From Serratia quinivorans (GTDB lineage: Bacteria; Pseudomonadota; Gammaproteobacteria; Enterobacterales; Enterobacteriaceae), in the NCBI GenBank assembly GCA_900457075.1, contig UGYN01000002.1, forward strand, positions 1,054,001 to 1,118,000: a stretch of 64,000 nucleotides of DNA. Direction: 5' to 3'. Of this stretch, positions 9,314 through 18,182 are shown one piece after another (position 1 is the stretch's first letter; every line of letters begins with the position of its first letter). Position numbers and translations under genes: made by a program. The notes under the pieces were generated by a model. It was not told the origin of the DNA and searched no databases. It was given only the letters and a program-made list of their open reading frames with translations.

Positions 9314-9711
9314 TGCTTATGGCAACAGCCCGCCAGGTTGTTAATGATTGGGCACTCGGCTCCGTCATCACCCGGACATTGATCCGCCAGCGCCACCAAA
9401 CGCTGGCGCATCTCACCGAGTTCGGCGATGTGCTTTTCAATATCCGCCACTTTTTGCAGCGTGCGCGCTTTCACATCGGCGCTGTGGCGGGCCGGATCGT
9501 TAAACAGCGCCACCAGCTCGCGGCATTCATCCAGATTAAATCCCACCTGCCGTGCCTGGCGCAGCAGCGTCAGTTCTTCGATGTGCTTCGGGCTGTAGCT
9601 GCGATAGCCGTTGTCGGTACGGATCGGCGCAGTCACCAGCCCTTTCTCTTCATAAAAGCGAATGGCCTTGCTGGTTAAACCGGTTTTTTTCGCTACGTCG
9701 CTGATATTCAT
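9310..9711 (-). CDS. cueR: Cu(I)-responsive MerR-family activator CueR
   Basis: 133 residues. N-terminal winged helix [20 protein letters not shown], a dimerisation helix, and the copper-binding loop with C112 and C120 as in E. coli CueR, followed by a CCHKH tail. It senses cytoplasmic Cu(I) and untwists 19-bp-spaced promoters. The ATG at 9711, five bases after AAGGAG, is preferred over an in-frame GTG at 9717. It faces the copZ gene across its own operator. Confidence 0.93.
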   Translation of the reverse strand: MNISDVAKKTGLTSKAIRFYEEKGLVTAPIRTDNGYRSYSPKHIEELTLLRQARQVGFNLDECRELVALFNDPARHSADVKARTLQKVADIEKHIAELGEMRQRLVALADQCPGDDGAECPIINNLAGCCHKH

Positions 9712-9720
9712 TTTCACTCC

Positions 9721-9751
9721 TTGACCTTCCCCTTGCTGGAAGGTTTATCCT
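9721..9751 (+). promoter_or_regulatory. CueR-controlled promoter of copZ
   Basis: -35 TTGACC at 9721-9726 and -10 TATCCT at 9746-9751 are separated by 19 bases, the spacing of MerR-type promoters. The spacer carries the dyad ACCTTCC/GGAAGGT at 9724-9744. This is almost identical to the E. coli copA promoter. Confidence 0.92.
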
Positions 9752-9816
9752 TCATTCTTAGTGAAAACAGGTAAAGCGGTCAACCTTTAAACACCGTTCT
9801 TGAGAGGAATCGAACC

Positions 9817-10017
9817 ATGTCACAAATTACCGTACTGGCATTGCAGGGGCTGACCTGCATGCATTGTGTTGGTAGCACACGTAAAGCTTTAGAAGCCGTG
9901 CCTGGCGTTAGCGCCGTGGAAGTCGCCCTTGATAGCGCCAAAGTAACCGGCGATGTCGCGCCACAAATGCTGATTAACGCGGTGGAACAGGCCGGTTATC
10001 AAGCCACCCTTGCCTAA
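9817..10017 (+). CDS. copZ: Standalone copper chaperone (HMA domain, CopZ-like)
   Basis: 66 residues forming a single ferredoxin-like heavy-metal-associated domain with the copper site GLTC14-M-H-C17. It most resembles the first metal-binding domain of CopA. In E. coli this chromosomal slot, beside cueR, is occupied by copA itself, and a short chaperone CopA(Z) is made from it by ribosomal frameshifting. Here an independent gene sits behind the CueR promoter. It should bind cytoplasmic Cu(I) and deliver it to a CopA encoded elsewhere. A good terminator follows. Confidence 0.88.
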   Translation: MSQITVLALQGLTCMHCVGSTRKALEAVPGVSAVEVALDSAKVTGDVAPQMLINAVEQAGYQATLA

Positions 10018-10045
10018 CCTCCCCATAGGCCGAGCCAAGACCACG

Positions 10046-10071
10046 GGGCGCACATCAATGCGCCCTTTTTT
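10046..10071 (+). terminator. Rho-independent terminator of copZ
   Basis: GGGCGCA, a CATCAA loop, TGCGCCC, then six T. Confidence 0.9.
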
Positions 10072-10196
10072 CTTTGGGATAATTCCTTCACTCTTCAGAC
10101 TTTCTTGTCTGCCTGATAGCGTTTAGCATGGGGTAAATGTTACGCCCCTCACCTTTCAAGATGAAAGGCGAACAAGTTATTCAGGAGCCACGCTGT

Positions 10197-11000
10197 ATGG
10201 GTCAACTGTTACGCCGCATCGCCGCCTTTCTCGGTCTGATCTCTCCCATGACCTACGCCTATCCGGCGCTGGATATTCGACTGCCTGGCGATCGTCAGTT
10301 CCATCTGGTCGGCAGCATTCATATGGGTACGGTAGATATGTCTCCGCTGCCGGCCAAACTGGCCGCACGCCTCAAGCAGGCAGATGCCTTGATTGTTGAA
10401 GCCGATATTACCGGCTCCGCCTCACCGTTTGACCATATAGAACAACAAGCAGAACTTGATCAACGGCTCTCTGAACCCGAATTTCAGCAGTTACTGACGC
10501 TGTGTCAGGAACTGGGCACCGATGCAGCAACCTTTTCAACCCTGCCCGGCTGGCAGGTGGCGCTAATGATGCAGGCCCGCCAGGCTCAGCGTTTGGGGTT
10601 GCGCGCTGAATACGGGGTGGATTATCAACTGCTGCAAGCGGCCAGAGCACAGCATAAAAAGGTGATCGAGCTGGAAGGCGCGCAGCAGCAAATGGCGATG
10701 CTGGAGCAGTTACCGGAAGGGGGCATGGCCCTGCTGCGTGATACGCTGGAACACTGGCATACCAACGCGCGACTGCTGCAAACCATGGTGAGCTGGTGGC
10801 TGGACGCGAAACCCAGCGGTATGTTGGAAACCCTGCCAGCCACTTTCAGTGCCGATCTTTACGACGTGCTGATGCATCAGCGCAATCGCGATTGGCGACA
10901 AAAACTGGAGGCGTTACCGGCCGGCAACTACGTGGTAGCGGTGGGTGCGCTGCATCTGTACGGCGAGGATAATCTGCCGGCAATGCTGCAGGGGCAGTAA
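10197..11000 (+). CDS. ybaP: TraB/GumN family protein YbaP
   Basis: 267 residues of the TraB/PrgY/GumN family, which resembles Tiki-type metalloproteases. Conserved blocks are GSIHMGT near residue 40, ADALIVEADI, and the C-terminal VGALHLYGEDNL. The function in enterobacteria is unknown. The start at 10197 follows AGGAG by nine bases; an in-frame ATG at 10137 lacks a ribosome site. Its stop codon overlaps the 3' end of the convergent ChiX RNA. Confidence 0.85.
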   Translation: MGQLLRRIAAFLGLISPMTYAYPALDIRLPGDRQFHLVGSIHMGTVDMSPLPAKLAARLKQADALIVEADITGSASPFDHIEQQAELDQRLSEPEFQQLLTLCQELGTDAATFSTLPGWQVALMMQARQAQRLGLRAEYGVDYQLLQAARAQHKKVIELEGAQQQMAMLEQLPEGGMALLRDTLEHWHTNARLLQTMVSWWLDAKPSGMLETLPATFSADLYDVLMHQRNRDWRQKLEALPAGNYVVAVGALHLYGEDNLPAMLQGQ

Positions 11001-11088
11001 AAAAGTGGCCAATATCGCTACTGGCCAGTCAAAGAGGAATTTCTTGTATTGTAGTTATACGCATTGTAACCCTGTTAACGGTTACAAT
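10999..11088 (-). ncRNA. chiX: ChiX small RNA (SroB/RybC)
   Basis: Located between ybaP and ybaK as in E. coli. On the minus strand it has a 5' stem (TTGTAACC 11087-11080 paired with GGTTACAA 11071-11064), an unpaired A-rich stretch, and the conserved seed GAAATTCCTCTTTGAC. It ends with the terminator stem GGCCAGTA/TATTGGCC and six T at 11004-10999. E. coli ChiX is an Hfq-dependent repressor of chitoporin chiP and the chb operon, titrated by a chb decoy; in Serratia it is known to affect chitinase expression. The seed and terminator match E. coli; the 5' stem does not. The 5' end is inferred. Confidence 0.9.
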
Positions 11089-11092
11089 AGAC

Positions 11093-11122
11093 AGGGTAGC
11101 AACCGAGTGAACATCTTGGCAA
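11093..11122 (-). promoter_or_regulatory. chiX promoter
   Basis: TTGCCA at 11122-11117 and TACCCT at 11098-11093 on the minus strand, 18 bases apart, place the start near 11088, just before the first stem of ChiX. Confidence 0.6.
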
Positions 11123-11137
11123 CCCGCATTACGCTGC

Positions 11138-11207
11138 CGTTGCTCAGGTTGCTGTTACCGTTATATTTTTGTAATTTTGTTGCATCCCGTTGCAACCTTG
11201 AGCAGCG
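11138..11207. repeat. Long inverted repeat in the ybaK leader
   Basis: CGTTGCTCAGGTTGC (11138-11152) pairs with GCAACCTTGAGCAGCG (11192-11207) with one G-U pair and one bulge. The 39-base AT-rich loop also contains TTGCATCCCGT. The hairpin ends 18 bases before the ybaK start. Its downstream arm lies just before the AGGAAAAC ribosome site. It is not part of ChiX. Confidence 0.6.
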
Positions 11208-11225
11208 GGAGAAATAGGAAAACAA

Positions 11226-11705
11226 ATGACACCCGCAGTGATTCTGCTAGAGAAACAAAAAGTCGCCTTTACTCTTCATTCCTATCATCACGACAGTGCC
11301 GAAACCAATTTCGGTGATGAAGCGGTGAAAAAGCTCGGACTGGATGCCGACCGCGTCTATAAAACGCTGCTGGTGGCGCTGAACGGCGATGCCAAACATC
11401 TGGCGGTGGCCGTCACGCCGGTTGCTGGGCAATTGGATTTGAAAAAGGTTGCCCGCGCACTGGGGGCGAAAAAGGCCGAAATGGCCGATCCCGTACTGGC
11501 GCAGCGCGTCACCGGTTATCTGGTGGGCGGCATCAGCCCGCTGGGGCAAAAAAAGCGCCTGCCTACGGTGATTGACAGCCCGGCACAGCAGTTCGCCACC
11601 ATTTACGTCTCCGGCGGCAAACGCGGGTTGGACATTGAGCTGGCTGCAGAGGATCTTTGTCGGCTGCTGGCCGGCAGCTTCGCCGATATCGCCAAGCGCG
11701 ACTGA
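11226..11705 (+). CDS. ybaK: Cys-tRNA(Pro)/Cys-tRNA(Cys) deacylase YbaK
   Basis: 159 residues, the same length as E. coli YbaK. A trans-editing enzyme that hydrolyses Cys mischarged on tRNA(Pro). The family blocks VYKTLLV, the catalytic lysine in that segment, [17 protein letters not shown] and [11 protein letters not shown] are present. Cytoplasmic, acting with prolyl-tRNA synthetase. Convergent with ushA. Confidence 0.95.
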   Translation: MTPAVILLEKQKVAFTLHSYHHDSAETNFGDEAVKKLGLDADRVYKTLLVALNGDAKHLAVAVTPVAGQLDLKKVARALGAKKAEMADPVLAQRVTGYLVGGISPLGQKKRLPTVIDSPAQQFATIYVSGGKRGLDIELAAEDLCRLLAGSFADIAKRD

Positions 11706-11712
11706 ATCGATA

Positions 11713-11734
11713 GGGGGAGACTTACGCCTCCCCC
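11713..11734. terminator. Hairpin between convergent ybaK and ushA
   Basis: GGGGGAG and CTCCCCC flank an eight-base loop midway between two stop codons. There is no T-run, so termination strength is uncertain. Confidence 0.45.
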
Positions 11735-11743
11735 GCTGACGAC

Positions 11744-13399
11744 TTACTGATAAACAATCTCGCCCTTCGGCTCATAGGCCGCCGCGTCCAGCGGAGAATG
11801 TTTCTCAATGTACTGTTTCAGTACTTCGGCATCGATAAAACCGGTGTTGACGTAGCTTGGCAAAGTATCCAGCTTCGGATAACCGTCACCGCCCAGCGCA
11901 TTGAAGTTTAGCGTGGCCATACGGTAAGTTTTATCCGCCTGCAGCGGCTCGCCTTTGATTTTGACATTGCTGACGCCCTGCTTGCCGTCCGCCGTCAGGC
12001 TGACGTTGGCAAACTGCGCGTAGGCGCCGGAATCCACTTTCATATTAGCCACCACCGCCAGGTATTTTTCCACCTCGCTGCCTTTCATTTCGACGTAAAC
12101 CAGCGTGTTGCCAAACGGCTGTACCTTCAACACGTTTTTATAGGTAATGTCACCGGCTTCAATCGAGTCACGTACCCCGCCACCGCTCATTACGGCAAAG
12201 TCGGCCTCGGCACGTTCCATCTGCGCTGCCAGCAGCACGCGCGACAGGTTGGTCTGAACAAAGCGCACCTTACTGCGATCGCCTTCCAGCTTGCCGTTGA
12301 CGCTGCCAATTTTGACGTCCAGCTGCGCCTTGCCCTTTTCCTGGAATGGCGTCAGCAGTTTCATCATCGACGCATCTTCCGCGATCTGCTGGGTGTAATA
12401 CACGCGCTCGCTGGTGCCGTCGGCTTTCTCTACCTTCTTCTTGAGATTGACCGGGATCAGCTGATAATGCACCAGCTTCAGTTCGCCGTTCCGGAACTGG
12501 AAGTCGGCACGGCCCACGTACTTGCCCCACTCGTGCGCCTGCACGATCCAGGTGCCGTTCTGACGATCCGGCGAGCACGGAGTGCCCGGCACATAATCCA
12601 CCTGCTTGTGGTTTTCACCGGCCATACAAACCGGATCCTGCGAGTGGCCACCGACGATCATATCCAGATAACCGGCAGGCAGGCTGCGCGCCATTTCTAC
12701 GTCACCGGGTGCATTGGAGCCATGGTTGCCGTCATCGTAATGGCCCATGTGGGTCGCGGCGATGATCACGTCCGGTTTCTCTTCCTTGCGCAATTGCTCC
12801 ACCACCTGTTTGGCTTCCTGCGCTGGCACGTGGAACTCAATGTCGGTGAAATATTCCGGGTTGCCAATCTTGGAGGTGTCATCGGTAGTCAGGCCGATCA
12901 CCGCGATCTTGATGCCCTGCTTATCGAACAAGGCATAGGGTTTGAACAGGCGCTGCTGGGTGCTTTTCTGATAGATGTTGGCCGACAGCAGTGGGAAAGT
13001 GGCCCACTTCTCCTGCTGGCGCAACACGCTGAGCGGATTGTCGAATTCATGGTTGCCGATCGCCATCGCGTCATAGCCCACCAGATTCATGCCGCGGAAG
13101 TCCGGCTCGGCATCCTGCAGATCGGATTCCGGTACGCCGGTATTAATATCACCGCCCGACAACAGCAACAGGCTGCCGCCCTTGGCCGCGACCTCCTGGC
13201 GAATGCTGTCCACCAGCGTTTTTTGTGCGCCCAGACCATATTCACCGTGGTCGTTCTGCCAGAAATGGCCGTGGTGATCGTTGGTATGCAAAATGGTGAT
13301 GTCGTAGGTCTTATCCTTTTCCCAGGCGCTGGCGGCTCCCGACAGGAAAGTCAGGGACACGGCCAAAGCGCATGCGGTGGTCTTTAACGAAAAGCGCAT
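11744..13399 (-). CDS. ushA: 5'-nucleotidase / UDP-sugar hydrolase, periplasmic
   Basis: 551 residues (E. coli 550). Signal peptide MRFSLKTTACALAVSL to about residue 25, then the calcineurin-like metallophosphatase domain with LHTNDHHGHF and GNHEFD metal ligands, and the C-terminal substrate domain with SGGGVRDSI. It hydrolyses UDP-sugars and nucleotides in the periplasm for nucleoside and phosphate scavenging. The start at 13399 follows GGAG and begins the signal peptide; a longer in-frame reading to 13468 would spoil it. Confidence 0.95.
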   Translation of the reverse strand: MRFSLKTTACALAVSLTFLSGAASAWEKDKTYDITILHTNDHHGHFWQNDHGEYGLGAQKTLVDSIRQEVAAKGGSLLLLSGGDINTGVPESDLQDAEPDFRGMNLVGYDAMAIGNHEFDNPLSVLRQQEKWATFPLLSANIYQKSTQQRLFKPYALFDKQGIKIAVIGLTTDDTSKIGNPEYFTDIEFHVPAQEAKQVVEQLRKEEKPDVIIAATHMGHYDDGNHGSNAPGDVEMARSLPAGYLDMIVGGHSQDPVCMAGENHKQVDYVPGTPCSPDRQNGTWIVQAHEWGKYVGRADFQFRNGELKLVHYQLIPVNLKKKVEKADGTSERVYYTQQIAEDASMMKLLTPFQEKGKAQLDVKIGSVNGKLEGDRSKVRFVQTNLSRVLLAAQMERAEADFAVMSGGGVRDSIEAGDITYKNVLKVQPFGNTLVYVEMKGSEVEKYLAVVANMKVDSGAYAQFANVSLTADGKQGVSNVKIKGEPLQADKTYRMATLNFNALGGDGYPKLDTLPSYVNTGFIDAEVLKQYIEKHSPLDAAAYEPKGEIVYQ

Positions 13400-13580
13400 G
13401 GCGGAACTCCATATGATATTTAACTGCTTTTTTGAGATGGCCGAAATTGTAGCGCGAAACAAAGGCAACTAATTTCAAATTTTTGCGATGTGCGTCAAAT
13501 TATGTCGGATATGGTAAATATTGAACAACTTGCCTAAGATATCTGCTCTGTCCTCTAAAACTTACCAGGCTAATAATAAA

Positions 13581-14801
13581 ATGACCGACCGTAGCGAAAC
13601 CGCCCTGCCACAGGCCAAGGGCAGTGCGGTTAAAGGGACTGCTTTCTCGATTCTCGGTGCCATCAGCGTCTCTCACCTGCTCAACGACATGATTCAATCG
13701 CTGATCCTGGCGATTTACCCGATCCTGCAGGCTGACTTCAGCCTCAGCTTCGTGCAGATCGGCATGATTACTCTGACCTACCAGCTCACGGCGTCCTTAT
13801 TGCAGCCGCTGATTGGTTACTACACGGATAAACATCCGCAGCCGTATTCGCTGCCCATCGGAATGGGTTTTACCCTGTGCGGACTGCTGCTGCTGTCCGT
13901 GGCCAACACCTTCCCGCTGGTGCTGTTGGCGGCGGCATTGGTCGGTACCGGCTCTTCGGTATTCCATCCGGAATCCTCCCGAGTGGCGCGGATGGCCTCC
14001 GGTGGCCGACATGGCCTGGCACAGTCACTGTTCCAGGTGGGCGGTAACTTTGGCAGTTCCCTCGGGCCACTGCTGGCGGCGCTGATTATCGCGCCTTACG
14101 GCAAGGGTAACGTCGCCTGGTTCTCCCTGGCTGCGCTGCTGGCGATTGTGGTGCTATTGCAGGTCAGTAAATGGTATCAACAACAGCATCGGGCAACAAA
14201 AGGCCAGCCTAAAACGGCCTCTTTGGTGAAACCGCTGCCGAAACGTACGGTTACCTATGCTATTGGCATCCTGCTGGTGCTGATTTTCTCCAAATACTTC
14301 TATCTGGCCAGCATTAGCAGTTATTACACCTTTTATCTGATGCACAAGTTCGGTGTTTCAGTGCAAAACGCCCAATTCCATCTGTTCGCCTTCCTGTTCG
14401 CCGTAGCCGCAGGCACCATTATCGGCGGGCCTCTTGGCGATAAGATAGGTCGAAAACGTGTTATTTGGGGCTCCATCCTTGGTGCGGCGCCCTTTACGCT
14501 TGTTTTACCCTATGCATCTCTGTATTGGACCGGCATTTTAACGGTGTTTATAGGGGTAATACTCGCTTCGGCGTTTTCTGCCATTCTGGTTTACGCTCAG
14601 GAACTGATCCCAGGCAAAGTGGGCATGGTTTCCGGTTTATTCTTCGGTTTTGCTTTTGGCATGGGCGGATTAGGTGCGGCAGTTCTTGGTTATGTCGCAG
14701 ATTTGACCAGTATCGAGCTGGTCTACCAAATCTGTGCTTTCCTGCCACTGATCGGCATTATTACCGCATTGCTGCCCAATATGGAGCATAACTCACAATA
14801 A
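13581..14801 (+). CDS. fsr: Fosmidomycin efflux MFS transporter Fsr
   Basis: 406 residues, identical in length to E. coli Fsr. Twelve-helix major facilitator with ISVSHLLNDMIQS, the motif STDKxxP-like YYTDKHPQPYSLPIGM loop, and the very conserved SSVFHPESSRVARMASGGRHGLAQS. Expression confers fosmidomycin resistance; the natural substrate is unknown. The ATG at 13581 is chosen by alignment; an upstream TTG at 13521 is unlikely. Confidence 0.93.
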   Translation: MTDRSETALPQAKGSAVKGTAFSILGAISVSHLLNDMIQSLILAIYPILQADFSLSFVQIGMITLTYQLTASLLQPLIGYYTDKHPQPYSLPIGMGFTLCGLLLLSVANTFPLVLLAAALVGTGSSVFHPESSRVARMASGGRHGLAQSLFQVGGNFGSSLGPLLAALIIAPYGKGNVAWFSLAALLAIVVLLQVSKWYQQQHRATKGQPKTASLVKPLPKRTVTYAIGILLVLIFSKYFYLASISSYYTFYLMHKFGVSVQNAQFHLFAFLFAVAAGTIIGGPLGDKIGRKRVIWGSILGAAPFTLVLPYASLYWTGILTVFIGVILASAFSAILVYAQELIPGKVGMVSGLFFGFAFGMGGLGAAVLGYVADLTSIELVYQICAFLPLIGIITALLPNMEHNSQ

Positions 14802-14813
14802 CCCTGCTACAGG

Positions 14814-14841
14814 CCCGGTTTGAATTCATCGCCAAACCGGG
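14814..14841 (+). terminator. Hairpin after fsr
   Basis: CCCGGTTTG and CAAACCGGG form a perfect nine-base stem around a ten-base loop, 12 bases past the fsr stop. A weak T content follows. Confidence 0.55.
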
Positions 14842-15046
14842 TCATCCCCCACACAAATCCATATTATTTGGCTTATTAAGTGTTAAATCTCCTCATTGGC
14901 ACACCAAAAGCGGAATCCTCTGCTTTTTCGCAAAATAGCTATATTTAGCTAAGCACGTCGCGAACAAATGCAATAAACTAAATGTATCTTTTCGTAACTC
15001 TGTTGCGTTTCCCCTCTGCTGCAATGCATAGCTAGAAGGAGTCTGG

Positions 15047-16738
15047 ATGCATAATTCAACACCGTTAATCACCACCATTGTCGGAGGCTTGGTCCTCGCC
15101 TTCCTCCTCGGAATGCTGGCGAATCGCCTGCGCATCTCCCCGCTGGTCGGGTACCTTGCCGCAGGCGTGCTCGCCGGCCCTTTTACCCCCGGTTTTGTTG
15201 CCGACACCTCGCTGGCTCCGGAACTGGCGGAAATCGGCGTGATTTTGTTGATGTTTGGTGTTGGCCTCCACTTCTCTCTTAAAGACCTCCTCGCAGTAAA
15301 ACATATCGCCATTCCCGGTGCCGTGGCCCAGATTGCCGTTGCCACCTTGCTGGGTATAGGGCTATCAAAACTGCTCGGCTGGGATTTGATTTCCGGTCTG
15401 GTGTTCGGGCTTTGCTTATCCACCGCCAGTACCGTGGTACTGCTGCGTGCGCTGGAAGAGCGTCAGTTGATTGATAGCCAGCGTGGGCAAATCGCCATCG
15501 GCTGGCTGATCGTAGAAGACCTGGCGATGGTGCTGACGCTGGTATTGCTGCCGGCGTTCGGCAATATGCTGGGCAATAACAACGCCAGCAGCGGCCAGTT
15601 ACTGATTGAGTTGGCAGTGACCATTGGTAAAGTCATCGCCTTTATCGCGCTGATGATTGTGGTTGGTCGTCGCCTGGTGCCGTGGATCCTGGCGAAAACC
15701 GCCAGTACCGGTTCACGTGAACTCTTTACCCTGGCGGTGTTGGCATTGGCACTCGGTATTGCCTATGGCGCGGTGAAACTGTTCGATGTTTCCTTTGCCC
15801 TGGGGGCATTCTTTGCCGGTATGGTGCTCAATGAGTCTGAGCTGAGCCATCGAGCGGCCCACGACACCTTACCGCTGCGCGATGCCTTCGCCGTACTGTT
15901 CTTTGTCTCGGTCGGCATGCTGTTTGATCCGATGATCCTGATCAATGAGCCTCTGGCGGTGCTGGCAACGCTGGCGATTATCGTATTCGGTAAATCGGCG
16001 GCCGCATTCCTGCTGGTGAAAATGTTCGGCCACTCCAAACGCACCGCGCTGACCATCTCCGCCAGCCTGGCGCAGATTGGCGAGTTTGCCTTCATCCTGG
16101 CAGGGCTTGGGATCACGCTGGGCATGATGTCGGAGCACGGCCGTAATCTGGTGCTGGCCGGGGCTATTTTGTCGATCATGCTTAACCCGCTGCTGTTCAC
16201 CCTGCTCGAACGTTATCTGGCCAAGACCGAGACCATAGAAGACCAAATCCTGGAAGAAGCGGTAGAGGACGAGAAGCAGATCCCAGTCGATATGTGCAAC
16301 CACGCTTTGGTGGTCGGCTATGGCCGCGTCGGTAGTCTGCTTGGGGCCAAGCTGGCCGAAGCCGGTATTCCGCTGGTGGTGATCGAAAACTCACGGCCGC
16401 GGGTTGAAGCATTGCGTGAACAGGGCATTAAAACGGTGCTGGGCAACGCCGCCAATCCGGAAGTGATGGATCTGGCACGGCTGGACTGCGCGCGCTGGCT
16501 GTTGTTGACCATCCCAAATGGTTACGAGGCCGGTGAGATCGTAGCCTCTGCGCGAACCAAGCGGCCCAACATCGAAATTATCGCCCGGGCGCACTACGAT
16601 GACGAAGTATCCTATATCTCAGATCGTGGGGCGAATCAGGTGGTGATGGGAGAACGGGAAATCGCCAACAGCATGCTGAATATCCTTAAGTTGGATACGC
16701 TGACTGAAGAAGAGAAAATGGGCGGCTGCCCGATTTGA
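15047..16738 (+). CDS. ybaL: CPA2-type monovalent cation:proton antiporter YbaL
   Basis: 563 residues (E. coli 558). An N-terminal Na/H-exchanger domain with about twelve helices (1-395) is followed by a cytoplasmic TrkA-N/RCK domain (from about 420, VVGYGRVGSLLGAKL) that binds a dinucleotide. Resembles KefB/KefC, which are glutathione-gated potassium efflux systems; YbaL's ligand is not established. AAGGAG precedes the start. A strong terminator separates it from convergent gsk. Confidence 0.9.
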   Translation: MHNSTPLITTIVGGLVLAFLLGMLANRLRISPLVGYLAAGVLAGPFTPGFVADTSLAPELAEIGVILLMFGVGLHFSLKDLLAVKHIAIPGAVAQIAVATLLGIGLSKLLGWDLISGLVFGLCLSTASTVVLLRALEERQLIDSQRGQIAIGWLIVEDLAMVLTLVLLPAFGNMLGNNNASSGQLLIELAVTIGKVIAFIALMIVVGRRLVPWILAKTASTGSRELFTLAVLALALGIAYGAVKLFDVSFALGAFFAGMVLNESELSHRAAHDTLPLRDAFAVLFFVSVGMLFDPMILINEPLAVLATLAIIVFGKSAAAFLLVKMFGHSKRTALTISASLAQIGEFAFILAGLGITLGMMSEHGRNLVLAGAILSIMLNPLLFTLLERYLAKTETIEDQILEEAVEDEKQIPVDMCNHALVVGYGRVGSLLGAKLAEAGIPLVVIENSRPRVEALREQGIKTVLGNAANPEVMDLARLDCARWLLLTIPNGYEAGEIVASARTKRPNIEIIARAHYDDEVSYISDRGANQVVMGEREIANSMLNILKLDTLTEEEKMGGCPI

Positions 16739-16754
16739 TGTGACAAGCGATGTA

Positions 16755-16785
16755 AAAAAGGTCCGGCTCGCCGGACCTTTTGCTT
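16755..16785. terminator. Bidirectional terminator between ybaL and gsk
   Basis: AAAAAGGTCCGG, CTCG loop, CCGGACCTTTTGCTTTTT. A and T runs on both sides serve both convergent genes. Confidence 0.9.
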
Positions 16786-16786
16786 T

Positions 16787-18091
16787 TTACCGTTCCCAGT
16801 AAGACTCTTCCAGGCTGTCCTCTCGTTCCGGCAGGCCACGCGTCAGACGCGGTGAATGCTGGTTCAGTACCTGATAGCTGACGCGGTTGGCATATTTACA
16901 CACCTGCGCCAACGAGGAGTAAGTCAGGTAACTACGAACGTGCTTGCTGGAGTTCGGCACGTTATTGCGGTGAAAACCGTTGGCGGCAATATCATGCAGC
17001 AGCGCTGACAGCGCCCCATCACCGGCACCGTTGGTGTTCATGATTTTTTCCGGCCCGCCCATATAGGGTGCAATGTGCGAATAGATGCGGAACGGGTTCT
17101 CGCAGCTTTCACGACGCATCGCGCGGCTGAACTCATAGCGGTTGAATTCGGCAATATGCCCCGGCAACAGCGGATGCTGAGTTTCTCGCTTGTTGGCCTC
17201 TTCGGTATAACCCGCCATATACAAACCACTTGGCCCGGCGGTACACAACACCAGATCGACCCATTCCAGCGCCATGTCAGAAGCGGTCAGCGGATCGCTC
17301 AGCCCGGTCAGCTCCAGCGCTTCATCTTCATTCATCGCCAGAATAGAAACGTGCTGTTTCAGGAAATCGCGCCACCACTGCGGGTTGTCGGCGATCACGT
17401 ACTTGGTGCCAAGCGTCAGTACCACCGGTACATCGTGCTTTTTGGCAAACTCGATCGCCTGCATGGTCGCCGCCGGCATCGGCTCACCTTCCTTGCAACG
17501 CACCAGATAGGACGTCAGCACCAATGCCGAGGCACCGGCAATCACCTCTTCCGTCACGCTTTCCGGCCGCAGTTGATTCATCTGCCCTGGGCTGATGGCG
17601 AAGGTGCGCTCACCGCTTTCACCGATCAGCGTGAAGCAGCGACCAATAGCACCGTCAACCGCCTGCAGGTGGTTAAGATCGGTACGGCTGGAGGTATTGC
17701 ACAGATAGCGGTAGGCGTAGCTGCCAATCTTGATATTGCTGCACATCACGCCGAGCAGCACCGAGCGGTCATCTGCCAGCACTGAATAGTTGTGCAAAGT
17801 ATTGCCGATGGTACCGCCGGCAAACTGATGGGTGATTAAATTGTTGTCGATCAATTCCTGATACAGCGCCTCGGCGACGTCATCCTCGATCACCAGAGAA
17901 TGCCCCAGACTCAGGCCATAGCGCTGGACGAAGCTGTCGTCCACTTTGGCTTCGATATCCACCAGCGTCTGGTCAATACCGACGACATAAGAGGTGCTGA
18001 TTTCATTTTCGGGCTGAGCCTGCTGCAAGAGCGGATCGCGGGCGTTCACCGGAAAATAGTGTTTGGACTTACGTTTACCAGGAAATTTCAT
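16787..18091 (-). CDS. gsk: Inosine-guanosine kinase
   Basis: 434 residues, the same length as E. coli Gsk. A PfkB-family ribokinase fold with the catalytic block NTNGAGDGAL (the D is the base) near residue 355 and the N-terminal substrate half VVGIDQTLVDIEAKVDDSF. Phosphorylates guanosine and inosine with ATP in purine salvage. Same strand as hemH, 91 bases downstream of it. E. coli has aes between the two; here it is absent. Confidence 0.95.
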   Translation of the reverse strand: MKFPGKRKSKHYFPVNARDPLLQQAQPENEISTSYVVGIDQTLVDIEAKVDDSFVQRYGLSLGHSLVIEDDVAEALYQELIDNNLITHQFAGGTIGNTLHNYSVLADDRSVLLGVMCSNIKIGSYAYRYLCNTSSRTDLNHLQAVDGAIGRCFTLIGESGERTFAISPGQMNQLRPESVTEEVIAGASALVLTSYLVRCKEGEPMPAATMQAIEFAKKHDVPVVLTLGTKYVIADNPQWWRDFLKQHVSILAMNEDEALELTGLSDPLTASDMALEWVDLVLCTAGPSGLYMAGYTEEANKRETQHPLLPGHIAEFNRYEFSRAMRRESCENPFRIYSHIAPYMGGPEKIMNTNGAGDGALSALLHDIAANGFHRNNVPNSSKHVRSYLTYSSLAQVCKYANRVSYQVLNQHSPRLTRGLPEREDSLEESYWER

Positions 18092-18182
18092 TTAATTGGC
18101 GGCAGTGGCAGTTAACAGGCAGAGAATGTTAGCACATTCCTGCCCGATTGATGATGGCCGTCACCATTTTGCGTTCTGAGGA

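Noticed and set aside
11064..11087. Inverted repeat TTGTAACC/GGTTACAA as an operator
   Set aside because: It is explained as the first stem of ChiX.
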